From Desulfosporosinus sp. (lineage in GTDB: Bacteria; Bacillota; Desulfitobacteriia; Desulfitobacteriales; Desulfitobacteriaceae): DNA of 64,000 nt. Positions 9,169-17,994 of the stretch are shown here, piece by piece; position 1 is the stretch's first letter, and each line of letters begins with the position of its first letter. The notes below the pieces were generated by a model. That model was given only the letters and a program-made list of their open reading frames with translations, made no database searches and had not been told where the DNA came from. The stretch is from positions 1 through 64,000 of the forward strand of contig JARLHV010000046.1 in assembly GCA_031292055.1 (NCBI GenBank), in the 5' to 3' direction. Position numbers and translations under genes: made by a program.

Positions 9169-9227
9169 AGCTTGAATTCTGTCGATGGTTGAGGAAATCG
9201 TTGGGCTAGCTCCGAGCAAATTGGAAG

Positions 9228-9608
9228 TTACAGGATGTTTTGCAAATTGAGTTGCTCTGTATCGAAAATATGATTGACTTGGAGTTTCAAAACCGACACT
9301 TCTCCGAGTGAAAGTGAAACATTCTGGGTTTCAATATACTTTTCCAAACGGTTCAGGCTGATGTCGATGTTGTCAATCTCTTGATGATCAAGGAGAACGG
9401 TCCACCAAGTTTTGTTTTCAGCCCAGCGTTGTTGGGTAGTGTGCAATTCTTTTTGCGCGGCCTCCCATTTATGGGTGGAGAGAGAGTATTCGACCGTCTC
9501 AAGCTGAGACCCTAAAACCTGGGTCGTTGTCTGAAGATACTGATAGGTTGTCCAGGAACCGCCTAACAATATAACAACTATGATCACAATGATCGGAATG
9601 GTACGCAA
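9228..9608 (-). CDS. DUF4363 family membrane-anchored protein
   Basis: A 126-aa protein with one N-terminal membrane segment (residues 4-20, IPIIVIIVVILLGGSW) and an outside or periplasm-facing helical part containing HKWEAAQKELHTTQQRWAENKTWW, the conserved W/K-rich region of DUF4363. No enzymatic motif. It lies 40 nt after the DUF421 gene on the same strand; the two families are often adjacent in Clostridia. Function unknown, possibly an accessory of the DUF421 membrane protein. Confidence 0.75.
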   Translation of the reverse strand: MRTIPIIVIIVVILLGGSWTTYQYLQTTTQVLGSQLETVEYSLSTHKWEAAQKELHTTQQRWAENKTWWTVLLDHQEIDNIDISLNRLEKYIETQNVSLSLGEVSVLKLQVNHIFDTEQLNLQNIL

Positions 9609-9648
9609 CAGAGTTCACCTCACTTTCTCTATAGGGTAGTTAACACAA

Positions 9649-10320
9649 TTACTGCTTTGTTTGCACGTAGAGTGTCCCGGAAGAATCAAGGCTTGCTAAG
9701 AGGACATGTTCGATCTTGTCAATTGATTGTTTCTTGAGTTCCCCTTTTAACCAGTTAAGGTCTTTATTGCTTTGTTTGAGGTTATCACTATTAAGATTGC
9801 CATCCATGATAATAGTGAGTGGTAGTCCTTCGTATTGGGTTGTTATATGGAAATCTTCCGGAGTTGTGGGCCTTTTTTGTGATTTTGGAAAAACGCTCAG
9901 TTGTCCGTTGGTTTCCAGGACAGCAAACTCGACGTCGGCGATGTTTGGGATATTTTTGATGCGTAATTCTTCTAACAAGTCGGTGAGGTTATAACGATTT
10001 TTTCTTAATTCATCTTCTAAGATTTTTCCGCGTTGGATGAGGATGCTCGGCGTGCCACAAATAATTGCCCTGGCTTTTTCACTTTTTAAGGAAACCCAAG
10101 CCAACGTTAGACTTGTTAAGAGGAGGACAAGGATGGGAACGATGCCGCTAAGGAGCGGAATGCCAACATTCTCACTGGGTATAGCTGCGAGTTCGGAAAT
10201 CATAATGATTACGACGAGCTCAAAAGGCTGTAATTGACCGATTTCTCTTTTTCCCATTAGACGAAGGGCAACGATGACTAACATGTAGAGAATAAGGGTT
10301 CTGATCACAACAATGATCAT
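9649..10320 (-). CDS. DUF421 (YetF/YcaP-like) membrane protein
   Basis: A 223-aa protein: three membrane segments in the first about 85 residues, including the diagnostic LRLMGKREIGQLQPFELVVIIMISELA region, then a cytosolic DUF421 domain (FAVLETNGQLSVFPKS). ATG 10320 has AAGGAGA 7 nt upstream. It is the first gene of a two-gene reverse-strand unit with the DUF4363 protein. Function not established; homologues in Bacillus are linked to spores and the cell envelope. Confidence 0.85.
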   Translation of the reverse strand: MIIVVIRTLILYMLVIVALRLMGKREIGQLQPFELVVIIMISELAAIPSENVGIPLLSGIVPILVLLLTSLTLAWVSLKSEKARAIICGTPSILIQRGKILEDELRKNRYNLTDLLEELRIKNIPNIADVEFAVLETNGQLSVFPKSQKRPTTPEDFHITTQYEGLPLTIIMDGNLNSDNLKQSNKDLNWLKGELKKQSIDKIEHVLLASLDSSGTLYVQTKQ

Positions 10321-10585
10321 ATTCGTTCTCCTTTCTTGATAGATTGGGGTTGCATTTCGTGAAGGTATTTTACCCCGAAGGGCAAGAGTTATCCTCCATA
10401 ATTTGGCGATTCATCTATTTCACGTTATAATGATCGTTAAATGGATTAATAAATAGGACACTCGAAAAGGTCTTACCGGTTAGAAACACATAAAAGTTCT
10501 GACTTAGGTCGTAGCATTGTTTAGAATAATGCGGCATCTTATACTCTTAAAAGAGGGCACAGTTTTAAAACAAGGAGGATTGTAC

Positions 10586-11737
10586 GTGGAGGAATTGAGT
10601 GTGTTGATCTTTTCAGCGTCGTTTGGCGCCGGTCATGTGCGGGCAGCTGAAGCAATTATTGAGGCGTTACGTTCTAAAGAACCGAACGTTAAAATTACAC
10701 ATTTGGATTTTGGGGCATTTCTTAGCAAGACGTTTAATGCTGTTATTAAGAACACATATATTGAACTGATTAAACATACGCCGAAACTGTGGGGGAAATT
10801 TTACTACCGCACGTCCAAGATTCCTCCTAATTCTGTGTTTCAACGGTTTTTAAATGGTTTGGGTCGACGCGAATTTGTAAAATTAATCCAGGTGTTACAA
10901 CCCGATCTTGTAATTTGTACATATCCAACGGTGGCAGGGGTTTTAGCGCAACAGAGGCTTAAAGGGATCTTGAATGTCCCGTTGGTGACGATTGTGACAG
11001 ACTATGCTGTGCACAGCCAATGGATCCATCCCGGGGTTGACCTTTATATTGTGGGGTGTGAGAGTGTTTGTGATGGGTTGGTGGCGCGAGGGATTAATCC
11101 CAACTCAATTCGGATTACGGGGATCCCAGTGAGTCCGAAATTCGAATGGAAGTTAGATCAGCAGGAAATATTGAAGAAGCTGGATATGAGGCCTCATCTG
11201 CCGACGATTTTAGTCATGGGAGGGGCTTATGGTGTTTTGGGGGGAGCGAAATGGATCTGTAAGATTTTAGTAGAGACAACTTTCCCCGTGCAAAGTATCA
11301 TCGTTTGTGGACAAGATGAGAAGCTTTATAAAGCGCTCGACCCTTTTATCGAGGAGGGTAGAAATCAGGTAGTGCGGTTTGGATTTGTAAAAAATGTTGA
11401 GGAATTGATGAGTGCTGCGGATATGATTATTACGAAGGCCGGTGGACTAACCGTCTCTGAGGCGTTGACGAAACGGTTGCCGTTGATTATTTTCAAGCCG
11501 ATACCCGGACAGGAAGAGGAAAATGCCTTTTATCTGGAAGGTATTGGAGCAGGACGAGTGGCAAAAGATGAAGAAGAATTGGAAAAAACAATTTTCGCTC
11601 TTCTGAAACATCCAAAGGACTTGGAACGGATGCGTCGGGCAGCCTCCAAAGCGGTACCTGGTCGGGCTGCCGAACAAGCGGTTGAGGGCATGTTACAACT
11701 TCTAGAGAAGCGTCGGAACACGCAAAGGATAGGATGA
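10586..11737 (+). CDS. Diacylglycerol/monogalactosyldiacylglycerol-type glycosyltransferase (UgtP/MGDG synthase family)
   Basis: A 383-aa GT28-type enzyme. The N-terminal half has SASFGAGHVRAAEAI, the MGDG-synthase signature near residue 10. The C-terminal half carries the sugar-nucleotide site ADMIITKAGGLTVSEAL and KPIPGQEEENA. Such enzymes add hexose from a UDP-sugar to diacylglycerol on the inner membrane face, feeding glycolipids. The start is GTG 10586 because a perfect AAGGAGG lies 7 nt upstream; the longer frame from 10517 has no ribosome site. The polysaccharide deacetylase follows after 52 nt, so the pair probably serves the cell envelope. Confidence 0.85.
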   Translation: MEELSVLIFSASFGAGHVRAAEAIIEALRSKEPNVKITHLDFGAFLSKTFNAVIKNTYIELIKHTPKLWGKFYYRTSKIPPNSVFQRFLNGLGRREFVKLIQVLQPDLVICTYPTVAGVLAQQRLKGILNVPLVTIVTDYAVHSQWIHPGVDLYIVGCESVCDGLVARGINPNSIRITGIPVSPKFEWKLDQQEILKKLDMRPHLPTILVMGGAYGVLGGAKWICKILVETTFPVQSIIVCGQDEKLYKALDPFIEEGRNQVVRFGFVKNVEELMSAADMIITKAGGLTVSEALTKRLPLIIFKPIPGQEEENAFYLEGIGAGRVAKDEEELEKTIFALLKHPKDLERMRRAASKAVPGRAAEQAVEGMLQLLEKRRNTQRIG

Positions 11738-11789
11738 TTGTTATGAAGGCAGGGACGAGACTGGGAAACTATATGTTGAGGAGAAAACC

Positions 11790-13040
11790 ATGAATTTGGG
11801 ATATCTGCTTTTGAGTTTCGTTCTGGGGGGAGCAGCTTTATATACGGTTATTCCTGATTTGTTTTTACACCGCTGGGGAATTGGAAGTTGGAAGCGCCAA
11901 TTTAGTCCGGGTGTTACTCTTACTTTTGATGATGGGCCTGATCCGGCAGTTACGCCACGGATTCTTGAGGTCTTAGAAAAATACCAAGTTTGTGCTACAT
12001 TTTTTGTGGTGGCGGAAAAGGCACAGAAGTATCCGGAGCTGATTCAGCAGATGAAGGCCAAAGGCCACCTGATCGGGGTGCACTCGCTCAGCCACCGGTA
12101 TGCTTGGTTTACCTCCCCCTGGCAGACTGCACGGGAATGGACGGAGAGCGTTCGTGTTTTGGAACAGTTAACAGACAACAAAATAACCTGGATGCGCCCA
12201 CCTTGGGGGACATTCAACCTGATGACTTGGTGGTGGTTTAAGCGGCATAAGATGCGAGCTGTGTTATGGAATGCCGAAGGGCATGACTGGGATGTGCGGC
12301 GTTCGCCGGCAGAAATCACCAAGCGCATTCTTAAGGGCATAAATGAAGGCACGATTGTAGTTTTGCATGACGGTGGTGGAGATTTTCGTGCTCGTGAAAA
12401 CTCTATTTTGGCTTTGGCGCAGTTGTGTGAACAGATTGTTCAAAAATTGAAGCTGCCCCTGGTTCCTTTAGAGTTTCCGGATTGGAAGTTTGGGCAACGA
12501 TTGACGTTTCTGGTCTGGGAAAAGTGGGAGCATTATTATGCGCGGAAACATCATGTCGAACGAATTGATGCCACCAATATCTTTCGTTTAGAGAAAAGCA
12601 TCTATGACGGCCCCAACCTTTATGCCGAGGATGGAAGATTGTTAGCTGAAAAAGGGGACCCTGTGGCGGAACTCCATCTCGATAATATTCGGCTGCAAGC
12701 GAAAGGTCGAGATATCCAGAAAACTGCACTCAAGGTCATGCATCAAATTCGCGCCTCGTTGCCGGGTTTGGCCAGGTATGTGGCGGAAGATACGACTTAT
12801 GACAATATTAAGGTTCTTGTGGCTGAGACGCTACTTCATCGTGGGGTTAAAGGATTTGGGTTTAACGTACAGGACTTACCGAACACTCGCAAAGGTCAGG
12901 GGATAGCTTGGCTGCAGAAAATGATTATGCGTGTTTATCATCCGGCTGGGAAAAATCGTAAAAATGAACGGCTGGGAAATAAGACGATGTTGGTATGGAT
13001 TAGTAGAGATAAGCTTCTGCAATTTGATTACGGGGAGTAA
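11790..13040 (+). CDS. Polysaccharide deacetylase with C-terminal YkoP-like domain
   Basis: A 416-aa protein. An N-terminal hydrophobic anchor (residues 3-22) is followed by a NodB domain: TFDDGPDP with D47/D48, metal histidines H98 and H102 (GVHSLSH), RPPWG, and VVLHDGG near residue 190. NodB enzymes remove acetyl groups from envelope N-acetylglucosamine. The C-terminal half (from about 220) resembles YkoP-like domains that accompany these deacetylases; that part is recognised less surely. ATG start with GAGGAG upstream. It probably forms an operon with the preceding glycosyltransferase. Confidence 0.85.
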   Translation: MNLGYLLLSFVLGGAALYTVIPDLFLHRWGIGSWKRQFSPGVTLTFDDGPDPAVTPRILEVLEKYQVCATFFVVAEKAQKYPELIQQMKAKGHLIGVHSLSHRYAWFTSPWQTAREWTESVRVLEQLTDNKITWMRPPWGTFNLMTWWWFKRHKMRAVLWNAEGHDWDVRRSPAEITKRILKGINEGTIVVLHDGGGDFRARENSILALAQLCEQIVQKLKLPLVPLEFPDWKFGQRLTFLVWEKWEHYYARKHHVERIDATNIFRLEKSIYDGPNLYAEDGRLLAEKGDPVAELHLDNIRLQAKGRDIQKTALKVMHQIRASLPGLARYVAEDTTYDNIKVLVAETLLHRGVKGFGFNVQDLPNTRKGQGIAWLQKMIMRVYHPAGKNRKNERLGNKTMLVWISRDKLLQFDYGE

Positions 13041-13052
13041 GTCTGGTATAAT
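13024..13052 (+). promoter_or_regulatory. Promoter inside the end of the deacetylase gene
   Basis: TTGATT (13024-13029), 17 nt spacer, TATAAT (13047-13052). Transcription would start near 13059 and meet the terminator at 13110-13139 before reaching tig. Confidence 0.6.
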
Positions 13053-13109
13053 TGGCTAATAAATTTGTTGGATTTAGCCCTTAAAGGTGTCAATGAAACC
13101 TTGAGTCGT

Positions 13110-13139
13110 AAAAGGGGGGACGAAATGTTCCCCCTTTTA
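13110..13139 (+). terminator. Terminator between deacetylase and tig
   Basis: AAAAGGGGG pairs with CCCCCTTTT, with an extended inner stem GAC/GTT around GAAAT. The T run is short (TTTT). It may end the deacetylase operon or attenuate the transcript from the promoter at 13024. Confidence 0.75.
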
Positions 13140-13295
13140 GGTAGATTCTAGGTTATTGTGTCGAACTAAAAGGGAATTAATGGGATGTATTTGGCTTAAG
13201 TAGGGGTTTGTAGTCTTAAAAAATCGGTAAGACTATCGAAGTATCCCACAGCTGCCTTGCACATAGAGTAAATAGTGTTTTAAGGGGGAGAATAT
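13140..13295 (+). promoter_or_regulatory. tig upstream region
   Basis: Contains an AGTCTTA/TAAGACT inverted repeat at 13212-13234 and the tig ribosome site AAGGGGGAG. The tig promoter should lie here, but no clear -35/-10 pair stands out. Confidence 0.35.
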
Positions 13296-14579
13296 ATGAC
13301 AGTTTCAGTAGAAAAAACAGAAAAAAATATTGTCGCCTTGGAAGTTACCGTTGAGGCGGAGAAATTTGTCGTTGCGGTTAACCAAGCTGCGAAGAATTTG
13401 TCTAAGAAGGTTAATGTTCCTGGGTTTCGGAAAGGTAAAGCGCCTCGCCGTATGGTTGAACTTCATTTGGGGAAGGAAGCCCTTTACGATGAAGCGTTAG
13501 ATCATTTGATTGGCAATGCCTATGCAGAAGCGGTCGTAGAAAGTGGCATTGAACCAGTGGATCGTCCTGAAGTCGACTTGGTTCAAATCGAAGAGGGAAA
13601 AGATCTGATTTTCAAAGCGAAAGTACTTGTTAAGCCGGAGGCTGAACTCGGAGACTATGTTGGTCTTCATATTGAACAAGATGCAGTTAGTGTAACTGAC
13701 GAGCAGGTCATAAAGGAATTGAAAAACAAACAGCAACAACATGCTCGCCTGGTGACCCTTGAAGTTGGTACGGTGGAAAACGAAGATACTGTCACTATTG
13801 ACTTTGAAGGCTTGAAAGATGGTATCCCCTTCGTAGGTGGTACGGCAGAGAATTATGAATTAGTGATTGGTTCGGGTACCTTCATTCCTGGTTTTGAAGA
13901 AGGTTTAATTGGAGTGGAAGTTGGACAACATGTTGATGTCAACGTTACCTTCCCTGCTGAATATCATAGTTCAGAGCTGGCTGGGCAGGAGGCTGTCTTT
14001 AAAACAGACATCAAGAAAATTCAGCGCAAAGAATTTTCGGCATTGGATGATGAATTTGCCAAAGATGTCAGTGAATTTGAAACTCTGGATGAATTGAAAA
14101 CAGATTTGCGGAATAAATTATTGATGCAAGCTGAAGAATTGGCTAAAGCAAATCAGCTTAAAGCGGTCATCTCTAAAGCGGTCGACAATGCCAGCGTCGA
14201 AATCCCTGAAGTGATGGTTACAGAAAGAATCAAAGTAATAGTGGACGATTTGAGTCGTAATCTTACTCAGCAAGGCATGACACTTGAACAGTATTATGAA
14301 TTCACCAGCTCGACTGAGGAAGTTATGCAAGAGCGCCTACGTCCTCAAGCCGTGGAAAGTGTCAAAACAGATTTAGTTTTAGAAGCTATCGCCAAGGCAG
14401 AAGGAATTGAGGTCACAGAAGACGAAGTAAACGAAGAGATTAAAAAACTTAGTGAGCAATATAAACAAGATGCTCAATTGCTCAAACAGTCCCTCATTGC
14501 GCGTGGGGAGCTCGGGTTCTACAAACAAAGTTTGGTCAGTGAGAAGACGGTCAAATTTTTAGTAGAGCAGAACGCATAA
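13296..14579 (+). CDS. tig: Trigger factor, ribosome-associated chaperone
   Basis: A 427-aa trigger factor. The N-terminal ribosome-binding signature [13 protein letters not shown] is at about residues 43-55. The middle FKBP-type prolyl isomerase domain spans about 155-245 ([19 protein letters not shown] ... [15 protein letters not shown]). The rest is the helical C-terminal domain. It folds nascent chains at the ribosome exit. ATG with AAGGGGGAG upstream. It heads tig-clpX-lonB-lon-engB. Confidence 0.97.
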   Translation: MTVSVEKTEKNIVALEVTVEAEKFVVAVNQAAKNLSKKVNVPGFRKGKAPRRMVELHLGKEALYDEALDHLIGNAYAEAVVESGIEPVDRPEVDLVQIEEGKDLIFKAKVLVKPEAELGDYVGLHIEQDAVSVTDEQVIKELKNKQQQHARLVTLEVGTVENEDTVTIDFEGLKDGIPFVGGTAENYELVIGSGTFIPGFEEGLIGVEVGQHVDVNVTFPAEYHSSELAGQEAVFKTDIKKIQRKEFSALDDEFAKDVSEFETLDELKTDLRNKLLMQAEELAKANQLKAVISKAVDNASVEIPEVMVTERIKVIVDDLSRNLTQQGMTLEQYYEFTSSTEEVMQERLRPQAVESVKTDLVLEAIAKAEGIEVTEDEVNEEIKKLSEQYKQDAQLLKQSLIARGELGFYKQSLVSEKTVKFLVEQNA

Positions 14580-14622
14580 GACTGATGCTTTGGGGGGAAA
14601 TCTGAGGTATAGAGGTGAGAGG

Positions 14623-15888
14623 ATGGCAAAGTACACTGACGACAAAAATCAACTAAAGTGTTCATTTTGCGGTAAGACCCAGGAGCAAGTCAAGAAATTG
14701 GTTGCTGGTCCAGGCGTTTACATTTGTGATGAATGTATAGAACTTTGCAATGAAATTATTGAAGAAGAGCTGACTGATGACTTGGGCGTTGAAATCGGGG
14801 ATATATTGAAACCGAAAGAGATTCGGTCGATTATTGATCAATATGTTATTGGTCAAGAACAAGCGAAAAAAGCACTTTCAGTGGCAGTATACAACCATTA
14901 CAAACGGATTAATATGGGCATGAAAATTGATGATGTTGAATTGCAAAAGTCAAACATCATTATGCTGGGACCCACAGGTTCCGGAAAGACTTTGCTGGCC
15001 TCGACTCTAGCTAAAGTCCTTAATGTTCCCTTTGCTATTGCGGATGCCACTTCACTTACGGAAGCAGGATATGTTGGTGAGGACGTAGAGAATATTCTCC
15101 TCAAATTGATCCAGGCCGCTGACTATGATGTAGAAAAAGCGGAAAAGGGTATTGTTTATATCGACGAAATCGATAAGATTGCTCGTAAGTCGGAAAATCC
15201 ATCCATTACTCGTGATGTATCTGGTGAAGGGGTTCAGCAAGCCTTGTTGAAGATTCTTGAAGGAACGGTTGCTAGTGTGCCTCCTCAAGGTGGCCGCAAA
15301 CACCCCCACCAAGAATTTATTCAATTGGACACCACTAATATTTTATTTATTGTCGGTGGAGCTTTTGACGGGATTGAAAAGATTATTCAAAATCGGTCAG
15401 GACAAAAGACTATGGGCTTTGGCGCCAATATTCAAAACAAAACGGATATTAAGATGGGCGAAATCCTGAAAGATATTTTACCGGCAGACCTTCAGAAATT
15501 TGGGCTAATCCCTGAGTTTGTGGGACGTTTACCTGTAATTGTGACCCTTGAGGCCTTGGATGAGGCGGCTTTGGTTCGCATTCTAACTGAACCCAAGAAC
15601 GCCTTGGTCAAGCAATATCAAAAGTTGATGGAACTTGACGGTGTAACTTTGGAGTTCAAAGAAGCGGCACTTTCCTCGATCGCTACCGAAGCGATTCGCC
15701 GGAATACCGGAGCTCGTGGTCTGAGAGCGATTGTGGAGGAGCTCATGCTCAATGTAATGTATGATTTACCTTCACGCAATGATGTTACAAAATGTGTCAT
15801 CACCCAGGATGTGGTCTTGAAGAAAGAAGAGCCTCTTTTAGTTATGACGGATAAAGTAAAAATAGGCAAAAAGGAAGAGTCAGCCTAG
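14623..15888 (+). CDS. clpX: ATP-dependent Clp protease ATPase subunit ClpX
   Basis: A 421-aa AAA+ unfoldase. The zinc-binding domain has C13, C16, C35 and C38; Walker A GPTGSGKT is at 116-123; Walker B is VYIDEIDK; sensor and arginine finger regions are normal. The ClpP-docking loop reads TMGFGA, so the usual IGF has Met in the first place, but the loop is intact. I start at ATG 14623 with GAGGTGAGAGG upstream rather than 11 codons earlier, because ClpX begins [15 protein letters not shown]. Unusually, clpP is not between tig and clpX: the gap is only 43 nt. Confidence 0.97.
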   Translation: MAKYTDDKNQLKCSFCGKTQEQVKKLVAGPGVYICDECIELCNEIIEEELTDDLGVEIGDILKPKEIRSIIDQYVIGQEQAKKALSVAVYNHYKRINMGMKIDDVELQKSNIIMLGPTGSGKTLLASTLAKVLNVPFAIADATSLTEAGYVGEDVENILLKLIQAADYDVEKAEKGIVYIDEIDKIARKSENPSITRDVSGEGVQQALLKILEGTVASVPPQGGRKHPHQEFIQLDTTNILFIVGGAFDGIEKIIQNRSGQKTMGFGANIQNKTDIKMGEILKDILPADLQKFGLIPEFVGRLPVIVTLEALDEAALVRILTEPKNALVKQYQKLMELDGVTLEFKEAALSSIATEAIRRNTGARGLRAIVEELMLNVMYDLPSRNDVTKCVITQDVVLKKEEPLLVMTDKVKIGKKEESA

Positions 15889-16132
15889 GTGAGGTTTGCA
15901 CCTTAACTATTGAGTCGCTAGTATAGCTTTAGATAGGTTGGGCTATACTTCAGATGAAGTGGATTAACACTCTATGCTAAGAAAATACCTCTCTTGCGGA
16001 TGTAAGACACCGGAGAAGCTATAAGCTTCTCCGGTGTTATTTTTTTGTAGGAGCACGCTGAATGTTTTAATTTCCACCTTGCGGCAATACTAACATTAAT
16101 GAGATTGCTCAGGACAGGGAGGAAACGAGGAT
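15889..16132 (+). promoter_or_regulatory. clpX-lonB intergenic region
   Basis: Holds an AGTATAGC/GCTATACT inverted repeat (15920-15949), a possible operator or structured RNA, and then the strong terminator at 16007-16046. lonB must therefore have its own promoter between about 16047 and 16115, which I could not place. Confidence 0.4.
16007..16046 (+). terminator. Terminator after clpX
   Basis: Perfect stem ACACCGGAGAAGCT / AGCTTCTCCGGTGT with a 3-nt loop, then TATTTTTTT. Confidence 0.95.
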
Positions 16133-17878
16133 ATGAATGGACTCAGTGGCATAGTTATGGTTGTTCAGTTGGTTTTTGCCGTTGTTATCGGGCTTTATTT
16201 TTGGGGGATGCTCAAGACTCAACAGGGAAATAAAGTCTCGGTGGAACGGGAGTCACGTAAGGAACTTGAAAAGTTACAAATCATGCGCAAGATTGCTTTA
16301 ACGACTCCTTTGTCCGAAAGAACTCGTCCAGCTCATTTTGATGAGATTATCGGACAAAAAGAGGGGATTAAAGCCTTACGAGCTGCTTTATGCGGTCCCA
16401 ACCCACAGCATGTGCTGATTTATGGAGCTCCCGGTGTCGGCAAAACCGCCGCTGCTCGGTTAATCCTGGAAGAAGCTAAGCATAATACCCTTTCTCCATT
16501 TAAGGAAAATGCCCATTTTACAGAAATCGATGGGGCTACCGCCCGTTTTGATGAGCGGGGGATTGCCGATCCCTTGATTGGTTCGGTGCACGATCCAATT
16601 TACCAGGGAGCCGGAGCTATGGGTTTGGCAGGAATTCCCCAACCGAAACAAGGGGCGGTCACCAAAGCACATGGCGGAATTCTATTTATCGATGAGATTG
16701 GCGAACTTCATCCCATTCAGATTAACAAGCTTTTAAAAGTTTTAGAGGATCGCAAAGTAAGTCTCGAAAGTGCCTATTATAGTTCCGAAGATCCTAATAT
16801 TCCCCAACATATTCATGATATTTTCCAAAATGGCCTCCCAGCGGATTTTCGCCTTGTAGGGGCGACGACGCGCAGTCCTGAAGAAATTCCGCCGGCGATT
16901 CGTTCGCGCTGCATGGAGGTCTATTTCCGCGGTTTGCTACCTGATGAAATCTCGGAAATTGCTCGAGTGGCTGCGACAAAGATGGAAATGCCTATTACCT
17001 CGGCTGCGCTTGAGGTCATCAAACAGTTTGCTGCAAACGGCCGCGAGGCCGTCAATATGGTCCAGTTAGCTGCTGGGGTCGCTTTAACCGATCAGTTAGA
17101 TCAAGTTGGCGTGGATATTATGGAATGGGTGGTGACAACTGGGCAATATGCGCCTCGGCCGGATAGAAAAGTTCCAAGTGAAGCCAGTATAGGCGTAGTT
17201 AATGGTCTTGCTGTGTACGGACCCAATATGGGTGCGCTTCTGGAGTTGGAAGTGACCGCCCTTCCAGTTGCTTTAGGTACAGGGCTACTACTAGTGACAG
17301 GAATTGTCGAGGAAGAAGAACAAGGGAGCGAAGGGAAGAAAACTCGACGTAAGAGTATGGCTCGTAGTTCAGTGGAAAATGTCTTAACTGTCGTAAGGCG
17401 GCAAATGGGGATTGAGCCTCGGAATTTCGACATTCACGTAAATTTTCCGGGCGGAGGGCCGGTCGATGGACCCTCTGCGGGGATTGCCATTGCAACAGCG
17501 ACCATCTCTGCAATTTGTCAGCGAAAGGTAGATAATTATCTTGCCATGACTGGGGAACTTTCCATCCGTGGACGAGTTAAACCCGTCGGCGGAGTTGCAG
17601 CTAAGATTGAAGCGGCCAAGCAGGCTGGCTGCAAACGAGTTCTGATTCCCAAGGAGAACTGGCAAGAACGTTTTGCAGAATTCAGCGCTGAGATCGAGAT
17701 TATACCAGTGGAAGAACTCACTCAAGTTTTAGAATTGTCTCTAGCTTCAGAAATTAAACTTGAAAAGACTGAACTGCGTCCTCCTCTCGAAGAGGTCTTG
17801 AGTCGCATGGATTTTGCAGTCAACAAAGTGGTAACTAACGTAGTGGCGAATTTGCCTGAACGGGGCAAAACATGTTAG
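16133..17878 (+). CDS. lonB: ATP-dependent protease LonB (sporulation-type)
   Basis: A 581-aa membrane-anchored Lon-like protease. Residues about 5-25 form a membrane helix (GIVMVVQLVFAVVIGLYFWG). The AAA+ domain has Walker A YGAPGVGKTAA and Walker B ILFIDEIGEL. The C-terminal Lon protease domain has catalytic S448 (GPVDGPSAG) and K491 (GGVAAKIEAAK). It lacks the Lon N-terminal substrate domain, as LonB does. In Bacillus LonB acts in the forespore under sigma-F. It is flanked by terminators on both sides, so it is a separate transcription unit between clpX and lon, as in Bacillus and relatives. Confidence 0.95.
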   Translation: MNGLSGIVMVVQLVFAVVIGLYFWGMLKTQQGNKVSVERESRKELEKLQIMRKIALTTPLSERTRPAHFDEIIGQKEGIKALRAALCGPNPQHVLIYGAPGVGKTAAARLILEEAKHNTLSPFKENAHFTEIDGATARFDERGIADPLIGSVHDPIYQGAGAMGLAGIPQPKQGAVTKAHGGILFIDEIGELHPIQINKLLKVLEDRKVSLESAYYSSEDPNIPQHIHDIFQNGLPADFRLVGATTRSPEEIPPAIRSRCMEVYFRGLLPDEISEIARVAATKMEMPITSAALEVIKQFAANGREAVNMVQLAAGVALTDQLDQVGVDIMEWVVTTGQYAPRPDRKVPSEASIGVVNGLAVYGPNMGALLELEVTALPVALGTGLLLVTGIVEEEEQGSEGKKTRRKSMARSSVENVLTVVRRQMGIEPRNFDIHVNFPGGGPVDGPSAGIAIATATISAICQRKVDNYLAMTGELSIRGRVKPVGGVAAKIEAAKQAGCKRVLIPKENWQERFAEFSAEIEIIPVEELTQVLELSLASEIKLEKTELRPPLEEVLSRMDFAVNKVVTNVVANLPERGKTC

Positions 17879-17899
17879 AATAGTTCAAGATAAGTTTGG

Positions 17900-17927
17900 C
17901 ACACTAGCTCTAGTGTGTCTTCTTTTT
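17900..17927 (+). terminator. Terminator after lonB
   Basis: CACACTAG/CTAGTGTG hairpin followed by TCTTCTTTTT. Confidence 0.85.
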
Positions 17928-17994
17928 AGTCTGTGGATAACGGTTTGGTGCAAGCCGGATCACGTTTATTTTTTAATAGGGGGGATATTTAGTT

